Positions 56,383 through 63,962 of a stretch of DNA of 64,000 bases are shown in pieces. The position numbers and the translations under genes were made by a program. The notes under the pieces are model-generated. The model had not been told where the DNA came from. It saw nothing but the letters and a program-made list of their open reading frames with translations, and made no database searches. The number at the start of each line of letters is the position of its first letter. Within the stretch, counting starts at the first letter, position 1. Source of the DNA: Streptomyces bacillaris (GTDB lineage Bacteria > Actinomycetota > Actinomycetes > Streptomycetales > Streptomycetaceae). The DNA is taken from positions 3,100,001 through 3,164,000 of the forward strand of contig NZ_CP029378.1 in assembly GCF_003268675.1 (NCBI RefSeq). Direction: 5' to 3'.

Positions 56383-56410
56383 CTAACGTTAATTCTCGAT
56401 CTTCCGTTAG
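56383..56410. promoter_or_regulatory. CTAACG-N16-CGTTAG inverted repeat
   Basis: CTAACG at 56383-56388 and CGTTAG at 56405-56410 are exact inverted arms in the gap between the phosphoesterase and CGNR genes, in a locally AT-rich patch. A candidate operator for the CGNR protein or the promoter site of either gene. Confidence 0.5.
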
Positions 56411-56487
56411 GACTCTAGAGTGGAGACCGGACAGAGTTCAAGAGGCCTTCGACGACCGGCGGCCGAGGGCGGTGAAGGGGGCGACCG

Positions 56488-57096
56488 GTGGCAGAGCGGC
56501 CCGTCATGGCGCTGGCGAGCACGATCCACCACGGCGGAGACGACGGCATCGTCGACGACCTGGACACGGTCCGGGGGGTGGCGCGGTGGCTCCAGCAGCA
56601 GAGCGAGAGCCTGGCCGGCGAGGGCCTGGCTGTCGGTGACCTCGTGGCGGACGAGGAGTTGCGGGACGGGATCATCGGCGTACGGAGGGCCGTGCGGGCC
56701 CTGTTCGCGCGGGTGGTGAGCCCGGCGCCGCCCAGCCCGGCCGACGCCCACCGCCTGATGCCCGCCGACGAGGCCCTCGCCCACCTCAACGCGGCCGCCG
56801 CCCGGGAGCCCGTCGCCCCGCAGCTGCACTGGCCCGCCGAAGGGGCCCCGGCGGCCCGCCTGTTGTCCGCCGAGGCCGACCCGCACGTACGGCTCGTCGC
56901 CGCCTTGGCGCGCGACGCCGTCGACTTCCTGAGCGGCCCCGAGCGCGAACAGCTCCGGGCCTGCCACGCACCGCGCTGCGTCCGGTACTTCCTCAAGAGC
57001 CACGGCCGCCAGGAGTGGTGCAAGCCGTCCTGCGGCAACCGCGCCCGGGTGGCCCGCCACTACGAACGCACGCGGGGAACGACGGCCGGTCCGTGA
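56488..57096 (+). CDS. CGNR zinc-finger (ABATE-domain) transcriptional regulator
   Basis: 202 residues, the second CGNR protein in the window. The ABATE-like N-terminal half includes IVDDLDTVRGVARWLQQQSE. The zinc finger closes the protein: QLRACHAPRCVRYFLKSHG, then QEWCKPSCGNRARVARHYER, with all four Cys and the CGNR signature in its CGNR form. GTG 56488 is used with GAAGGGG ahead; ATG 56506 is possible. It is divergent from the phosphoesterase and shares with the 9487 gene the habit of an AAC/GTT-type dyad in its promoter gap. Confidence 0.88.
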   Translation: MAERPVMALASTIHHGGDDGIVDDLDTVRGVARWLQQQSESLAGEGLAVGDLVADEELRDGIIGVRRAVRALFARVVSPAPPSPADAHRLMPADEALAHLNAAAAREPVAPQLHWPAEGAPAARLLSAEADPHVRLVAALARDAVDFLSGPEREQLRACHAPRCVRYFLKSHGRQEWCKPSCGNRARVARHYERTRGTTAGP

Positions 57097-57278
57097 GGGT
57101 GTCCGCGGCGAGGGCGTCAGCCCCGCACCGTCCTCCGTACGCCGCGCACAGGCGACCGGCCCCGCAAGCGCACCGCCGGAGCCGACCGCCACCTGAACGT
57201 CCGACGGCTACGTACGCACCCCACCAGCGGCCATCCGCCTTGGTGCATCCCCTCGTCGCCTCCGCGAACAGCTCGGCC

Positions 57279-57425
57279 GTGGCGCGCGGTCGGCCAGGGA
57301 GCCGGTCCGCGTCGATCGCATGGGACGAGTGGGAACACGTCAAGGCCGACGTGGAAACGGGGGAAACGGCGACGCGGCTTCATCAGAGCCCGGACGGTTC
57401 CGGCGGCGACCAGGCCCCTCGATGA
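57279..57425 (+). pseudogene. Decayed remnant of a lipoprotein-associated small gene
   Basis: A 48-codon frame contains WDEWEHVKADVETGETATRL, which resembles the start of helical Streptomyces proteins (EEWA-LKA...TRL) that I remember being encoded next to lipoproteins like the one downstream. It stops at 57423-57425 and nothing continues it convincingly. The rest of the 404-base gap 57097-57500 shows no gene. Interpretation rests on remembered family texture and is weak. Confidence 0.35.
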
Positions 57426-57500
57426 GTCCTTGGGAGCCGTGCTGGGGGAAAATGCGCATTCAGGCAGCCGTCATCGCCGGCCAATACGACAAGGTAGAAC

Positions 57501-58004
57501 TTGACTAGGCTAGTTGCAAAAATAGGACTCATGCTCGTGGCGGGCGCGTTGATCACGGGATGCTCGAAGGGAAATGAGGCGGCTGTGGAAGCGCGGAACA
57601 GTCAGGCCGTGAGCGCGGAAACCGAGAAGACCTCCAGTCGCATTCTCGAAATGCTCGCCGTCAAGGGCAAGGTCACCGAATCGGGCGCGATGACAGCACC
57701 GTGCACGGACAACGGATCCGACGAGAAGACCTTCCGCGCCCGTCACCCGTGGAGTGTTCACCAGGCCCCGTTCGTCGAACTGCAGGCGGGCATGGAACGC
57801 CTGCGTCGCGAACTACCGAAGGACGGCTGGGAGATCGTGAAGGACGGGACGGACAGCAGCACGGCGAAGAGTCCGCAGCTCGTCGCGGAATCCGCGGGGC
57901 GTGAATTCGCGGTGGACGTGCGTCTGCGCAGGGCAAGCAGCGTCGGAAACGCCCCGGATCTTCTTGAGGTCACCGTCGATTCGGCGTGCTTCCGATCCGA
58001 GTAG
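57501..58004 (+). CDS. Secreted lipoprotein of unknown function
   Basis: 167 residues. A lipoprotein signal ends in the lipobox LITGC at residues 17-21, with a hydrophobic core GLMLVAGA; the mature part is anchored outside. Conserved-looking features are CTDNGSDEKTFRARHPWSVH, GMERLRRELPKDGWEIVKDG and the end LEVTVDSACF, a layout seen in a family of Streptomyces lipoproteins of unknown role. TTG 57501 is the start, with AAGGTAG ahead. Its first codons (ACT AGG CTA GTT GCA AAA ATA GGA) are strikingly A/T-ending for this genome, suggesting acquisition or selection for weak 5' structure. Confidence 0.78.
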   Translation: MTRLVAKIGLMLVAGALITGCSKGNEAAVEARNSQAVSAETEKTSSRILEMLAVKGKVTESGAMTAPCTDNGSDEKTFRARHPWSVHQAPFVELQAGMERLRRELPKDGWEIVKDGTDSSTAKSPQLVAESAGREFAVDVRLRRASSVGNAPDLLEVTVDSACFRSE

Positions 58005-58035
58005 CGGGGCTTTCGGGCGGGGTTGATATGTGAAG

Positions 58036-58068
58036 CGGTGGTGTGTACCCAAGGGGTACACACCACCG
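58036..58068. terminator. Perfect 15-bp bidirectional terminator
   Basis: 58036-58050 pairs with 58054-58068 around the loop AAG, between the convergent lipoprotein and flavoprotein genes. Confidence 0.92.
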
Positions 58069-58094
58069 CGTCCATTACGGGCAGGCTTGAGGCT

Positions 58095-59378
58095 CTAGGC
58101 CTTCGGGGCCACCTTCGAGAGGCCGTTGATGATGCGGTCCATCGCGTCGCCGCCCGTCGGGTCGGTGAGGTTGGCGAGCATCTTGAGGGTGAACTTCATC
58201 AGCAGGGGGTGGGTCAGGCCGCGTTGGGTGGCGACCTTCATGACCTTCGGGTTGCCGATGAGCTTCACGAAGGCGCGGCCCATCGTGTAGTAACCGCCGT
58301 AGGTCTCCTTGAGGACCTTCGGGTAGTTGTTCAGGGCCAGTTCGCGCTGGGCGGGGGTGGCGCGGGCGTGGGCCTGGACGATGACGTCGGCGGCGATCTG
58401 GCCGGACTCCATGGCGTACGCGATGCCCTCGCCGTTGAACGGGTTGACCATGCCGCCCGCGTCACCGACCAGGAGGAGGCCCTTGGTGTAGTGCGGCTGG
58501 CGGTTGAAGGCCATGGGGAGGGCGGCGCCCCGGATCGGGATCGTCATGTTCTCCGGGGTGAAGCCCCAGTCCTCCGGCATCGAGGCGCACCAGGCCTTGA
58601 GGACCTCGCGCCAGTCCAGCTCCTTGAAGGCGGAGGAGGAGTTGAGGATGCCGAGGCCGACGTTGGAGGTGCCGTCGCCCATGCCGAAGATCCAGCCGTA
58701 GCCGGGCAGCAGCCGGTCCTCGGCGCCGCGGCGGTCCCACAGCTCCAGCCAGGACTCCAGGTAGTCGTCGTCGTGGCGGGGCGAGGTGAAGTACGTACGG
58801 ACCGCGACGCCCATCGGGCGGTCCTCGCGGCGGTGCAGGCCCATCGCGAGGGAGAGGCGGGTGGAGTTGCCGTCGGCGGCGACCACGAGCGGGGCGTGGA
58901 AGGTGACCGGGGTCTTCTCCTCACCGATCCTCGCCTCGACGCCGGTGATCCGGCCGGTGCGCTCGTCCCGGATGGGGGCGCCCACGTTGCAGCGCTCGTA
59001 GAGGCGGGCGCCCGCCTTCTGCGCCTGCCGGGCCAGCTGCTCGTCGAAGTCGTCGCGTTTACGGACCAGTCCGTAGTCCGGGTAGGAGGCGAGTTCCGGC
59101 CAGTCCAGCTGGAGCCGGACGCCGCCGCCGATGATGCGCAGGCCCTTGTTGCGCAGCCAGCCGGCCTCCTCGGAGATGTCGATCCCCATGGAGACCAGCT
59201 GCTTCGTGGCACGGGGCGTGAGGCCGTCGCCGCAGACCTTCTCCCGGGGGAAAGCGGTCTTTTCCAGCAGCAGGACGTCTAGTCCGGCCTTGGCGAGGTA
59301 GTACGCGGTCGTGGAGCCCGCTGGGCCCGCTCCGACGACGATCACGTCCGCGCTGTGCTCGGAGAGGGGCTCGGTCAC
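58095..59378 (-). CDS. Geranylgeranyl-reductase-family flavoprotein (MenJ-like)
   Basis: 427-residue FAD enzyme that saturates isoprenoid double bonds. FAD motifs are VIVVGAGPAGSTTAYYLAKA at residue 10, AREKVCGDGL-type FPREKVCGDGLTPRATKQL with the family's CGDG, and GLLLVGDAGGMVNPFNGEGI. Its close neighbourhood with menG parallels mycobacterial menJ (Rv0561c) beside menG/ubiE, where the enzyme reduces the menaquinone tail; the same job here would give the partly saturated menaquinones known in Streptomyces (inference). GTG 59378 has GGGAGA ahead and is preferred to a longer frame. Confidence 0.88.
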   Translation of the reverse strand: MTEPLSEHSADVIVVGAGPAGSTTAYYLAKAGLDVLLLEKTAFPREKVCGDGLTPRATKQLVSMGIDISEEAGWLRNKGLRIIGGGVRLQLDWPELASYPDYGLVRKRDDFDEQLARQAQKAGARLYERCNVGAPIRDERTGRITGVEARIGEEKTPVTFHAPLVVAADGNSTRLSLAMGLHRREDRPMGVAVRTYFTSPRHDDDYLESWLELWDRRGAEDRLLPGYGWIFGMGDGTSNVGLGILNSSSAFKELDWREVLKAWCASMPEDWGFTPENMTIPIRGAALPMAFNRQPHYTKGLLLVGDAGGMVNPFNGEGIAYAMESGQIAADVIVQAHARATPAQRELALNNYPKVLKETYGGYYTMGRAFVKLIGNPKVMKVATQRGLTHPLLMKFTLKMLANLTDPTGGDAMDRIINGLSKVAPKA

Positions 59379-59475
59379 GGTCGGATCTCCCGAAGACTCG
59401 AATTCGCGTGCCGCGCGGCACATGTCCCGTGCAGTCTATGGGGGCCTGCAGAACAACCCTCCGAAGGGCTCCCTC

Positions 59476-60009
59476 ATGTCGATAGCACCTGTTCCGCCGC
59501 CCACCGCTCCGGCGCCCGCCGTACGCCTGCGCGTACCGACCGACGAGGACGCCCTGATCTGGCACCGGATCTTCGACGACCCCGAGGTGATGGAGTTCCA
59601 CGGCGGCCGGAGCGCGGAGTTCTCCGTCTACGAGGAGTTGACCGCGCGGCAGCGGCGGCACGACGCGGAGCTGGGCTTCTGCCTGTGGACGCTCACCGAC
59701 GAGGACACCACCGTGCTCGGCTTCACCGGCGCCCAGCCCTGGCCGCACACCCACTTCGGCCCGGTCGGCGCCATCGAGATCGGCTGGCGGCTGGCACGCA
59801 CGGCGTGGGGGCGCGGGTACGCCACCGCAGCCGCCCGCACCACGCTGGAGCGGCTGCGGGCGGCCGGGGTGCCGGACGTCGTCGCGATGATCGACTCCCG
59901 TAACGCCCGCTCCATCGCCGTGGCGGAGCGGCTCGGGATGCGGCACGCGGAGACCTTCACCACCCCGCGCGCCGGGCAGCAAGGGTACTGCTACCGGTTG
60001 GAGCTCTAA
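59476..60009 (+). CDS. GNAT-family N-acetyltransferase
   Basis: 177-residue acetyltransferase of the RimJ/RimL type. The acceptor-side start is VRLRVPTDEDALIWHRIFDD, the acetyl-CoA loop is RTAWGRGYATAAARTTLERL (Q/RxxGxG/A), and SRNARSIAVAERLGMRHAET closes the fold. ATG 59476 is chosen because homologues begin near the first strand; a longer frame crosses the start of the divergent flavoprotein gene. It may acetylate a protein N terminus or a small amine; neighbours give no hint. Confidence 0.88.
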   Translation: MSIAPVPPPTAPAPAVRLRVPTDEDALIWHRIFDDPEVMEFHGGRSAEFSVYEELTARQRRHDAELGFCLWTLTDEDTTVLGFTGAQPWPHTHFGPVGAIEIGWRLARTAWGRGYATAAARTTLERLRAAGVPDVVAMIDSRNARSIAVAERLGMRHAETFTTPRAGQQGYCYRLEL

Positions 60010-60022
60010 CGATCGGGGGCGC

Positions 60023-60715
60023 TCAGGCGCGGGTGGCCCTGTGCAGGGCCACCACGCCGCCCGTGAGGTTCCGCCACGCCACCTTCGACCAGCCCGCCTT
60101 CTGAAGGAGTGCGGCGAGGCCGGGCTGGTCGGGCCAGGCGCGGATGGACTCGGCGAGATAGACGTACGCGTCCGGGTTGGAGGAGACCGCCCGTGCGGTG
60201 GGCGGGAGCGCGCGCATCAGGTACTCGGTGTAGACCGTGCGGAACGGGGCCCAGGTCGGCTGCGAGAACTCGCAGATCACGACCCGGCCGCCCGGCTTCG
60301 TCACCCGGTACAGCTCGCGCAGCGCGGTCTCGGTGTCCTGGATGTTGCGCAGGCCGAAGGAGATCGTGACGGTGTCGAACACCTCGTCCTTGAACGGCAG
60401 CCGCATCCCGTCACCGGCCGTGAACGGCATCCACGGGTGGCGGCGCTTGCCCACCTCCAGCATGCCGAGCGAGAAGTCGCACGGAACGACGTAGGCGCCG
60501 GCCTGGGCGAAGGGCTGCGAGGAGGTCGCGGTGCCGGCCGCCAGGTCGAGGATCTTCTGCGCGGGGCGGGCGTCGACCGCCGCCGCGACCGCCTTGCGCC
60601 ACAGCCGGGCCTGGCCCAGCGAAATTACGTCGTTGGTCAGGTCGTAGTTGGCCGCCACACCGTCGAACATCGAGGCGACTTCGTGCGGCTGCTTGTCCAG
60701 GGAGGCTCGGGTCAC
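60023..60715 (-). CDS. menG: Demethylmenaquinone methyltransferase
   Basis: Last step of menaquinone synthesis: SAM-dependent C-methylation of demethylmenaquinone. 230 residues from GTG 60715 ([20 protein letters not shown]), where homologues start; the open frame also allows TTG 60727. SAM motif I is [20 protein letters not shown], and the UbiE/MenG signatures are present ([20 protein letters not shown] and the C-terminal [20 protein letters not shown]). It neighbours the MenJ-like flavoprotein, and the nuo operon that uses menaquinone is 12 kb away. Confidence 0.95.
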   Translation of the reverse strand: MTRASLDKQPHEVASMFDGVAANYDLTNDVISLGQARLWRKAVAAAVDARPAQKILDLAAGTATSSQPFAQAGAYVVPCDFSLGMLEVGKRRHPWMPFTAGDGMRLPFKDEVFDTVTISFGLRNIQDTETALRELYRVTKPGGRVVICEFSQPTWAPFRTVYTEYLMRALPPTARAVSSNPDAYVYLAESIRAWPDQPGLAALLQKAGWSKVAWRNLTGGVVALHRATRA

Positions 60716-60745
60716 CCCTCCATTCAAGCAGCCGGGGCGTACGGA

Positions 60746-61571
60746 TCAGTGGGGGCGGTCCCCCGCTATCGCCACCCGCTCCCCGATGCGGCGGTGCGGG
60801 GCGTAGTCGTTGACCGCGCAGTGCTGCGTGGCCCGGTTGTCCCAGAATGCGACATCGCCCGCCCGCCAGCTGTACCGCACCTGGAACTCCGGCGCGTGCG
60901 CCTGCTGGAACAGCAGGCGCAGGAGGCGGTCGCTCTCCTCCTGCGCGAAGCCCACGATCCGGGTGGTGAAGGACGCGTTCACGAAGATCGTCCGGCGGCC
61001 GGTCACCGGATGGCGCCGCACCACCGGGTGCTCGACCGGCGGGAGCTGATCCTGGTGCGGAGCCAGCCGCTCCGGCGGGTAGAAGCGGGAGAACCCGGGG
61101 ATGAAGTCGTGCACCGCCCGCGCCCCCCTCGATGCGCTCCTTCACCTCCTCGGGCAGGTTGTCGTACGCCGCCGCCATGTCCGCCCACAGCGTGTCCCCG
61201 CCCACCGGCGGCACCTCCCGCAGTTGGAAGACCGCGCCGAGCGCCGGGCGCTCACGGAAGGTGACGTCGGCGCTGATGCCGAGGTGCTCGATCAGGGTGT
61301 GGCCCTGGTAGCCGCGCACCCCGTCGTGCGTACCGGAGGTCTCCAGCAGCGCGTTCCACACGGCGGCGGGTGACGGGACCAGCACCGGGGACCAGAGCTG
61401 GAGCGCGGTCACCAGCTGCCAGAGCGCGAGGAGCGTGGCGAGGGCGACGAGGCGGAGCCCGACCCGGCGCCAACGGGCCCCGCGCTCCGGCCGCCGCCCC
61501 ACGGGCGCGGGGGCAGAGGCGGGAGCAGGGGCGTCGGCGGCCCGTTTCCGTACGGAAGTGGGCGTGGTCAT
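60746..61571 (-). pseudogene. Chimera: ABC permease 5' end fused to TauD dioxygenase, then frameshifted
   Basis: From ATG 61571 the frame reads an N-terminal permease segment of the SsuC/TauC type (RLVALATLLALWQLVTALQL, VPSPAAVWNALLETSG, TLIEHLGIS). At about 61272 it passes without a frame break into the middle of a TauD/TfdA dioxygenase (ADVTFRERPALGAVFQLREV, PPVGGDTLWADMAAAYDNL). Near 61125 a run of six G carries one extra base, and the rest (HDFIPGFSRFYPPERLAPHQ, FVNASFTTRIVGF, NRATQHCAVNDY) continues in another frame to TGA at 60746. The first Fe-ligand His of HxD is Ser at the joint, so the oxygenase cannot work. It looks like an internal deletion of a sulfonate operon. Confidence 0.85.
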
Positions 61572-61775
61572 GGAGGGCTCCGGGAACGAGGGCAGGGAAC
61601 GGCGGACCCATGCAGACAGCCACATATGCGGACATGTCAGGCGCGGAGAAGGTTCGTACTGCGGAGTGAGACGTTCCGTCCCGCCGGTCGGCCCCGCGAA
61701 TCGATGGCGATCCGCCTTCAACCTTTTCCGCACCCGCGAACTCTGTAAGGGGTGGAACGAGGAGAGGGAGGGCGG

Positions 61776-62315
61776 ATGCCGGCAGGGGCGGAGCCCGAGG
61801 GGGCGGCGGCGGACGGCGGGAGCGCCGCGTTCGAGGCGTACGCGCGGGACGGGCAGCGGCGGCTGTACCGCACGGCCTATCTGCTCTGCGGCAACATGGA
61901 GGGCGCCAAGGACCTGACGCAGACCACCCTGGCCAAGCTGTTCCAGCACTGGCGGCGGGCGAGCCGGGCCGACAACCTCGACGCGTACGCCAAGACCGTC
62001 CTCGTCCGTACGTATGTGGCCGAACGACGGCGTACCGTACGGGATTTGCTCGCCCACCGCTCCAACCCGCCGCGCCCTCAGGCCGATCCGGCCCCGGGTG
62101 CCGACCTCCGCGTCACCCTGCTCGCCCTGCTCGACGAACTTCCGCCCCGGGCACGGGCGATGGTCGTCCTGCGGTACTGGGACGATCTGAGCGTGGAGCG
62201 CGTCGCCTCGCTCCTGCGGTGCAGCGAGTCCACGGTGAAGAGCCAGTGCTCCCGTTCGCTCGTCCGGCTGCGCGCCCGCCTGGGCGATGTCCAGCTCTAC
62301 TCCACCGGAAGCTGA
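61776..62315 (+). CDS. ECF-type sigma factor (SigE family of Streptomyces)
   Basis: 179-residue extracytoplasmic-function sigma factor. Region 2 spans about residues 15-85 (AFEAYARDGQRRLYRTAYLL, DLTQTTLAKLFQHW) and region 4 about 110-170 (LPPRARAMVVLRYWDDLSVE, then CSESTVKSQCSRSLVRLRAR). The ATG at 61776 has GAGGGAGG ahead. Two genes follow in step with spacing of 9 and -4 bases: a one-pass membrane protein and a secreted zinc protease-like protein. A cognate anti-sigma factor is therefore likely to be the membrane protein. Confidence 0.92.
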   Translation: MPAGAEPEGAAADGGSAAFEAYARDGQRRLYRTAYLLCGNMEGAKDLTQTTLAKLFQHWRRASRADNLDAYAKTVLVRTYVAERRRTVRDLLAHRSNPPRPQADPAPGADLRVTLLALLDELPPRARAMVVLRYWDDLSVERVASLLRCSESTVKSQCSRSLVRLRARLGDVQLYSTGS

Positions 62316-62324
62316 GGGCCGGTC

Positions 62325-62921
62325 ATGACCGCAGAACCACAGCCGGGTCACCCGGCAGGACCGGCCCCGGCCGACGAGGAGTTGTTCCGGGACGCGCTGT
62401 GCCGGACCGCCGACGACCTGCCCCCGCTGCCCGATCTGGTCCCCGACGCCGTACGGGAGGGGCAGCGGCGACGGGCCCGGAGGCGCGGGCTCGCGGTGGC
62501 GGGCGCCTTCACCGCGGTGACCTGCGTGACGCTGGGCATCGCCCTGCTGGGACCCTTGCTCCGGCACACCCCCGACGCCGAACCCGCCGCCCCTCCCTCC
62601 GGCCCGTCCATCACCCGGCCCGCGCCGGAACCCACGCCCACGCCGGGGCCCGCGTCCACGTCCACGCAGGGACCGACGGCTACCCCGGAGTCCTCCGCCA
62701 CGTCCGCTCCTTCCGCCACTCCGGCGCCCTCGTTCACCCGGCCCGCGCCGGACACCTCCCCCGACCCGACGGAGCCCGTAACCGGCATGCCGACCCCCAC
62801 CCCCTCGTCCTCGTACCCACCCGGGTCCCCGCCCCCGCCGCCCTCCTCCGCTCCGCCCGGCCCGGGACGGCCCGGCGACGGGCCGCACGCCGCGATACCG
62901 GGTTCCGGGGCCGCGTCATGA
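62325..62921 (+). CDS. One-pass membrane protein, candidate anti-sigma factor
   Basis: 198 residues. The cytosolic N-terminal ~50 residues contain DEELFRDALCRTADDLPPLP, a layout seen in small membrane-bound anti-sigma partners, and are followed by a basic RRRARRRG stop-transfer and the membrane segment VAGAFTAVTCVTLGIALLG. The outer ~110 residues are almost entirely Pro/Thr/Ser/Ala, a wall-spanning spacer. No zinc (ZAS) motif is seen. Genomic position between sigma factor and protease supports an anti-sigma role, but the evidence is context only. Confidence 0.75.
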   Translation: MTAEPQPGHPAGPAPADEELFRDALCRTADDLPPLPDLVPDAVREGQRRRARRRGLAVAGAFTAVTCVTLGIALLGPLLRHTPDAEPAAPPSGPSITRPAPEPTPTPGPASTSTQGPTATPESSATSAPSATPAPSFTRPAPDTSPDPTEPVTGMPTPTPSSSYPPGSPPPPPSSAPPGPGRPGDGPHAAIPGSGAAS

Positions 62922-63928
62922 CGGGCCGGCGCGGACCGGGCACCCTGCCGCGCGACGAACCGGCCCGTGGCACTGCGGTGTCGGGGCGGCGGGTCCGCCC
63001 GGGTGACCGCGCAGGTGACCGCCCGGGAGCCGGTGGTTCCCGGCGCGCACCGGGAGACCGCCCCCAGCCCCGCTCGCTCTCCCGGTCCCGCTCCCGTGAG
63101 CGGCGAAGACGGCGGAACCGGCGCCGGACGGTGGGGCTGGCCGTGCTCGCCCTGGCGGCGGTGGCCCTGGTGGCGGCCCTCCTCGACCGGCCCTGGCTGA
63201 GCGGCGACCCGTCCGTCACCGCCGCCCCGGACCCCGCGAGCGATCCCGCAGCAGGGACCGGTGACGACAGCGCCGAGACCCCGATCGCCCCGCCCCCGTC
63301 CCCTGAGCCCGAGCCCACACCCACCCCCGCCGACACCGACGATCGCTCCTCCCGCACCTCCGACGACGTGCCCGCCTCCGGCCCCGGGACGTTCAGCGTC
63401 GCCCGCGCGGGCGTCACCAGGTCCGGCAAGGGTGAGCCCTACCGGGTGGAGGTGGAGGACGGCATCGGCGTCGACCCCGACCGGGCCGCCGAGGAGATCG
63501 CCGCGATCCTGGCCCACCCGCGCGGCTGGAGCCACGGAGGCGAGCGTTCGTTCCGCCAAGTCACCGACACATCAGCCGGGTTGGTGGTCAAAATAGCCAC
63601 CCCGGAGACCACGGACCGGCTCTGTGGTGCGTACGGCCTCAAGACCCGCGGTGAGGTCAACTGCCGGGGCGGCGAACAGGTGATGGTCAACTTGAAGCGC
63701 TGGCAGCTGGGTTCACCGCAGTTCGACGGGCCCGTCGCCGAGTACCGGGCCCTGATCATCAACCACGAGGTCGGCCACTGGCTGGGCCGCGGCCACGAGA
63801 CCTGCCCGGGGAAGGGACGCCCGGCGCCCGCGATGATGCAGCAGATCGACGGACTGAAGGGGTGCGTCGCCAACGCCTGGCCGTACGACGCCAAGGGGCG
63901 CTATCTGGGCGGCCCTTCGGTGCCGTGA
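62918..63928 (+). CDS. DUF3152 protein, metzincin-like zinc protease fold, membrane-anchored
   Basis: 336 residues. A very Arg-rich cytosolic part (RSRSRERRRRRNRRR) is followed by the membrane segment VGLAVLALAAVALVAALL, a Pro-rich spacer and the DUF3152 domain (about 165-336). The metal motif is complete: ALIINHEVGHWLGRGHETCP fits HExxHxxGxxH. EVNCRGGEQVMVNLKRW and GCVANAWPYD are further family marks. ATG 62918 overlaps the previous stop by four bases. It is probably an outward-facing protease; as third gene of a sigma-factor operon it may process the membrane partner or the envelope (inference). Confidence 0.9.
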   Translation: MTGRRGPGTLPRDEPARGTAVSGRRVRPGDRAGDRPGAGGSRRAPGDRPQPRSLSRSRSRERRRRRNRRRTVGLAVLALAAVALVAALLDRPWLSGDPSVTAAPDPASDPAAGTGDDSAETPIAPPPSPEPEPTPTPADTDDRSSRTSDDVPASGPGTFSVARAGVTRSGKGEPYRVEVEDGIGVDPDRAAEEIAAILAHPRGWSHGGERSFRQVTDTSAGLVVKIATPETTDRLCGAYGLKTRGEVNCRGGEQVMVNLKRWQLGSPQFDGPVAEYRALIINHEVGHWLGRGHETCPGKGRPAPAMMQQIDGLKGCVANAWPYDAKGRYLGGPSVP

Positions 63929-63962
63929 GCCCCGGGGCCGTACGCGTACGGACGTGGGGCTC
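63927..63962. terminator. Bidirectional hairpin at the end of the sigma-factor operon
   Basis: GAGCCCC (63927-63933) pairs with GGGGCTC (63956-63962), enclosing the palindrome CCGTACGCGTACGG at 63938-63951. It overlaps the stop codons of both the DUF3152 gene and the convergent gene. Confidence 0.8.
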
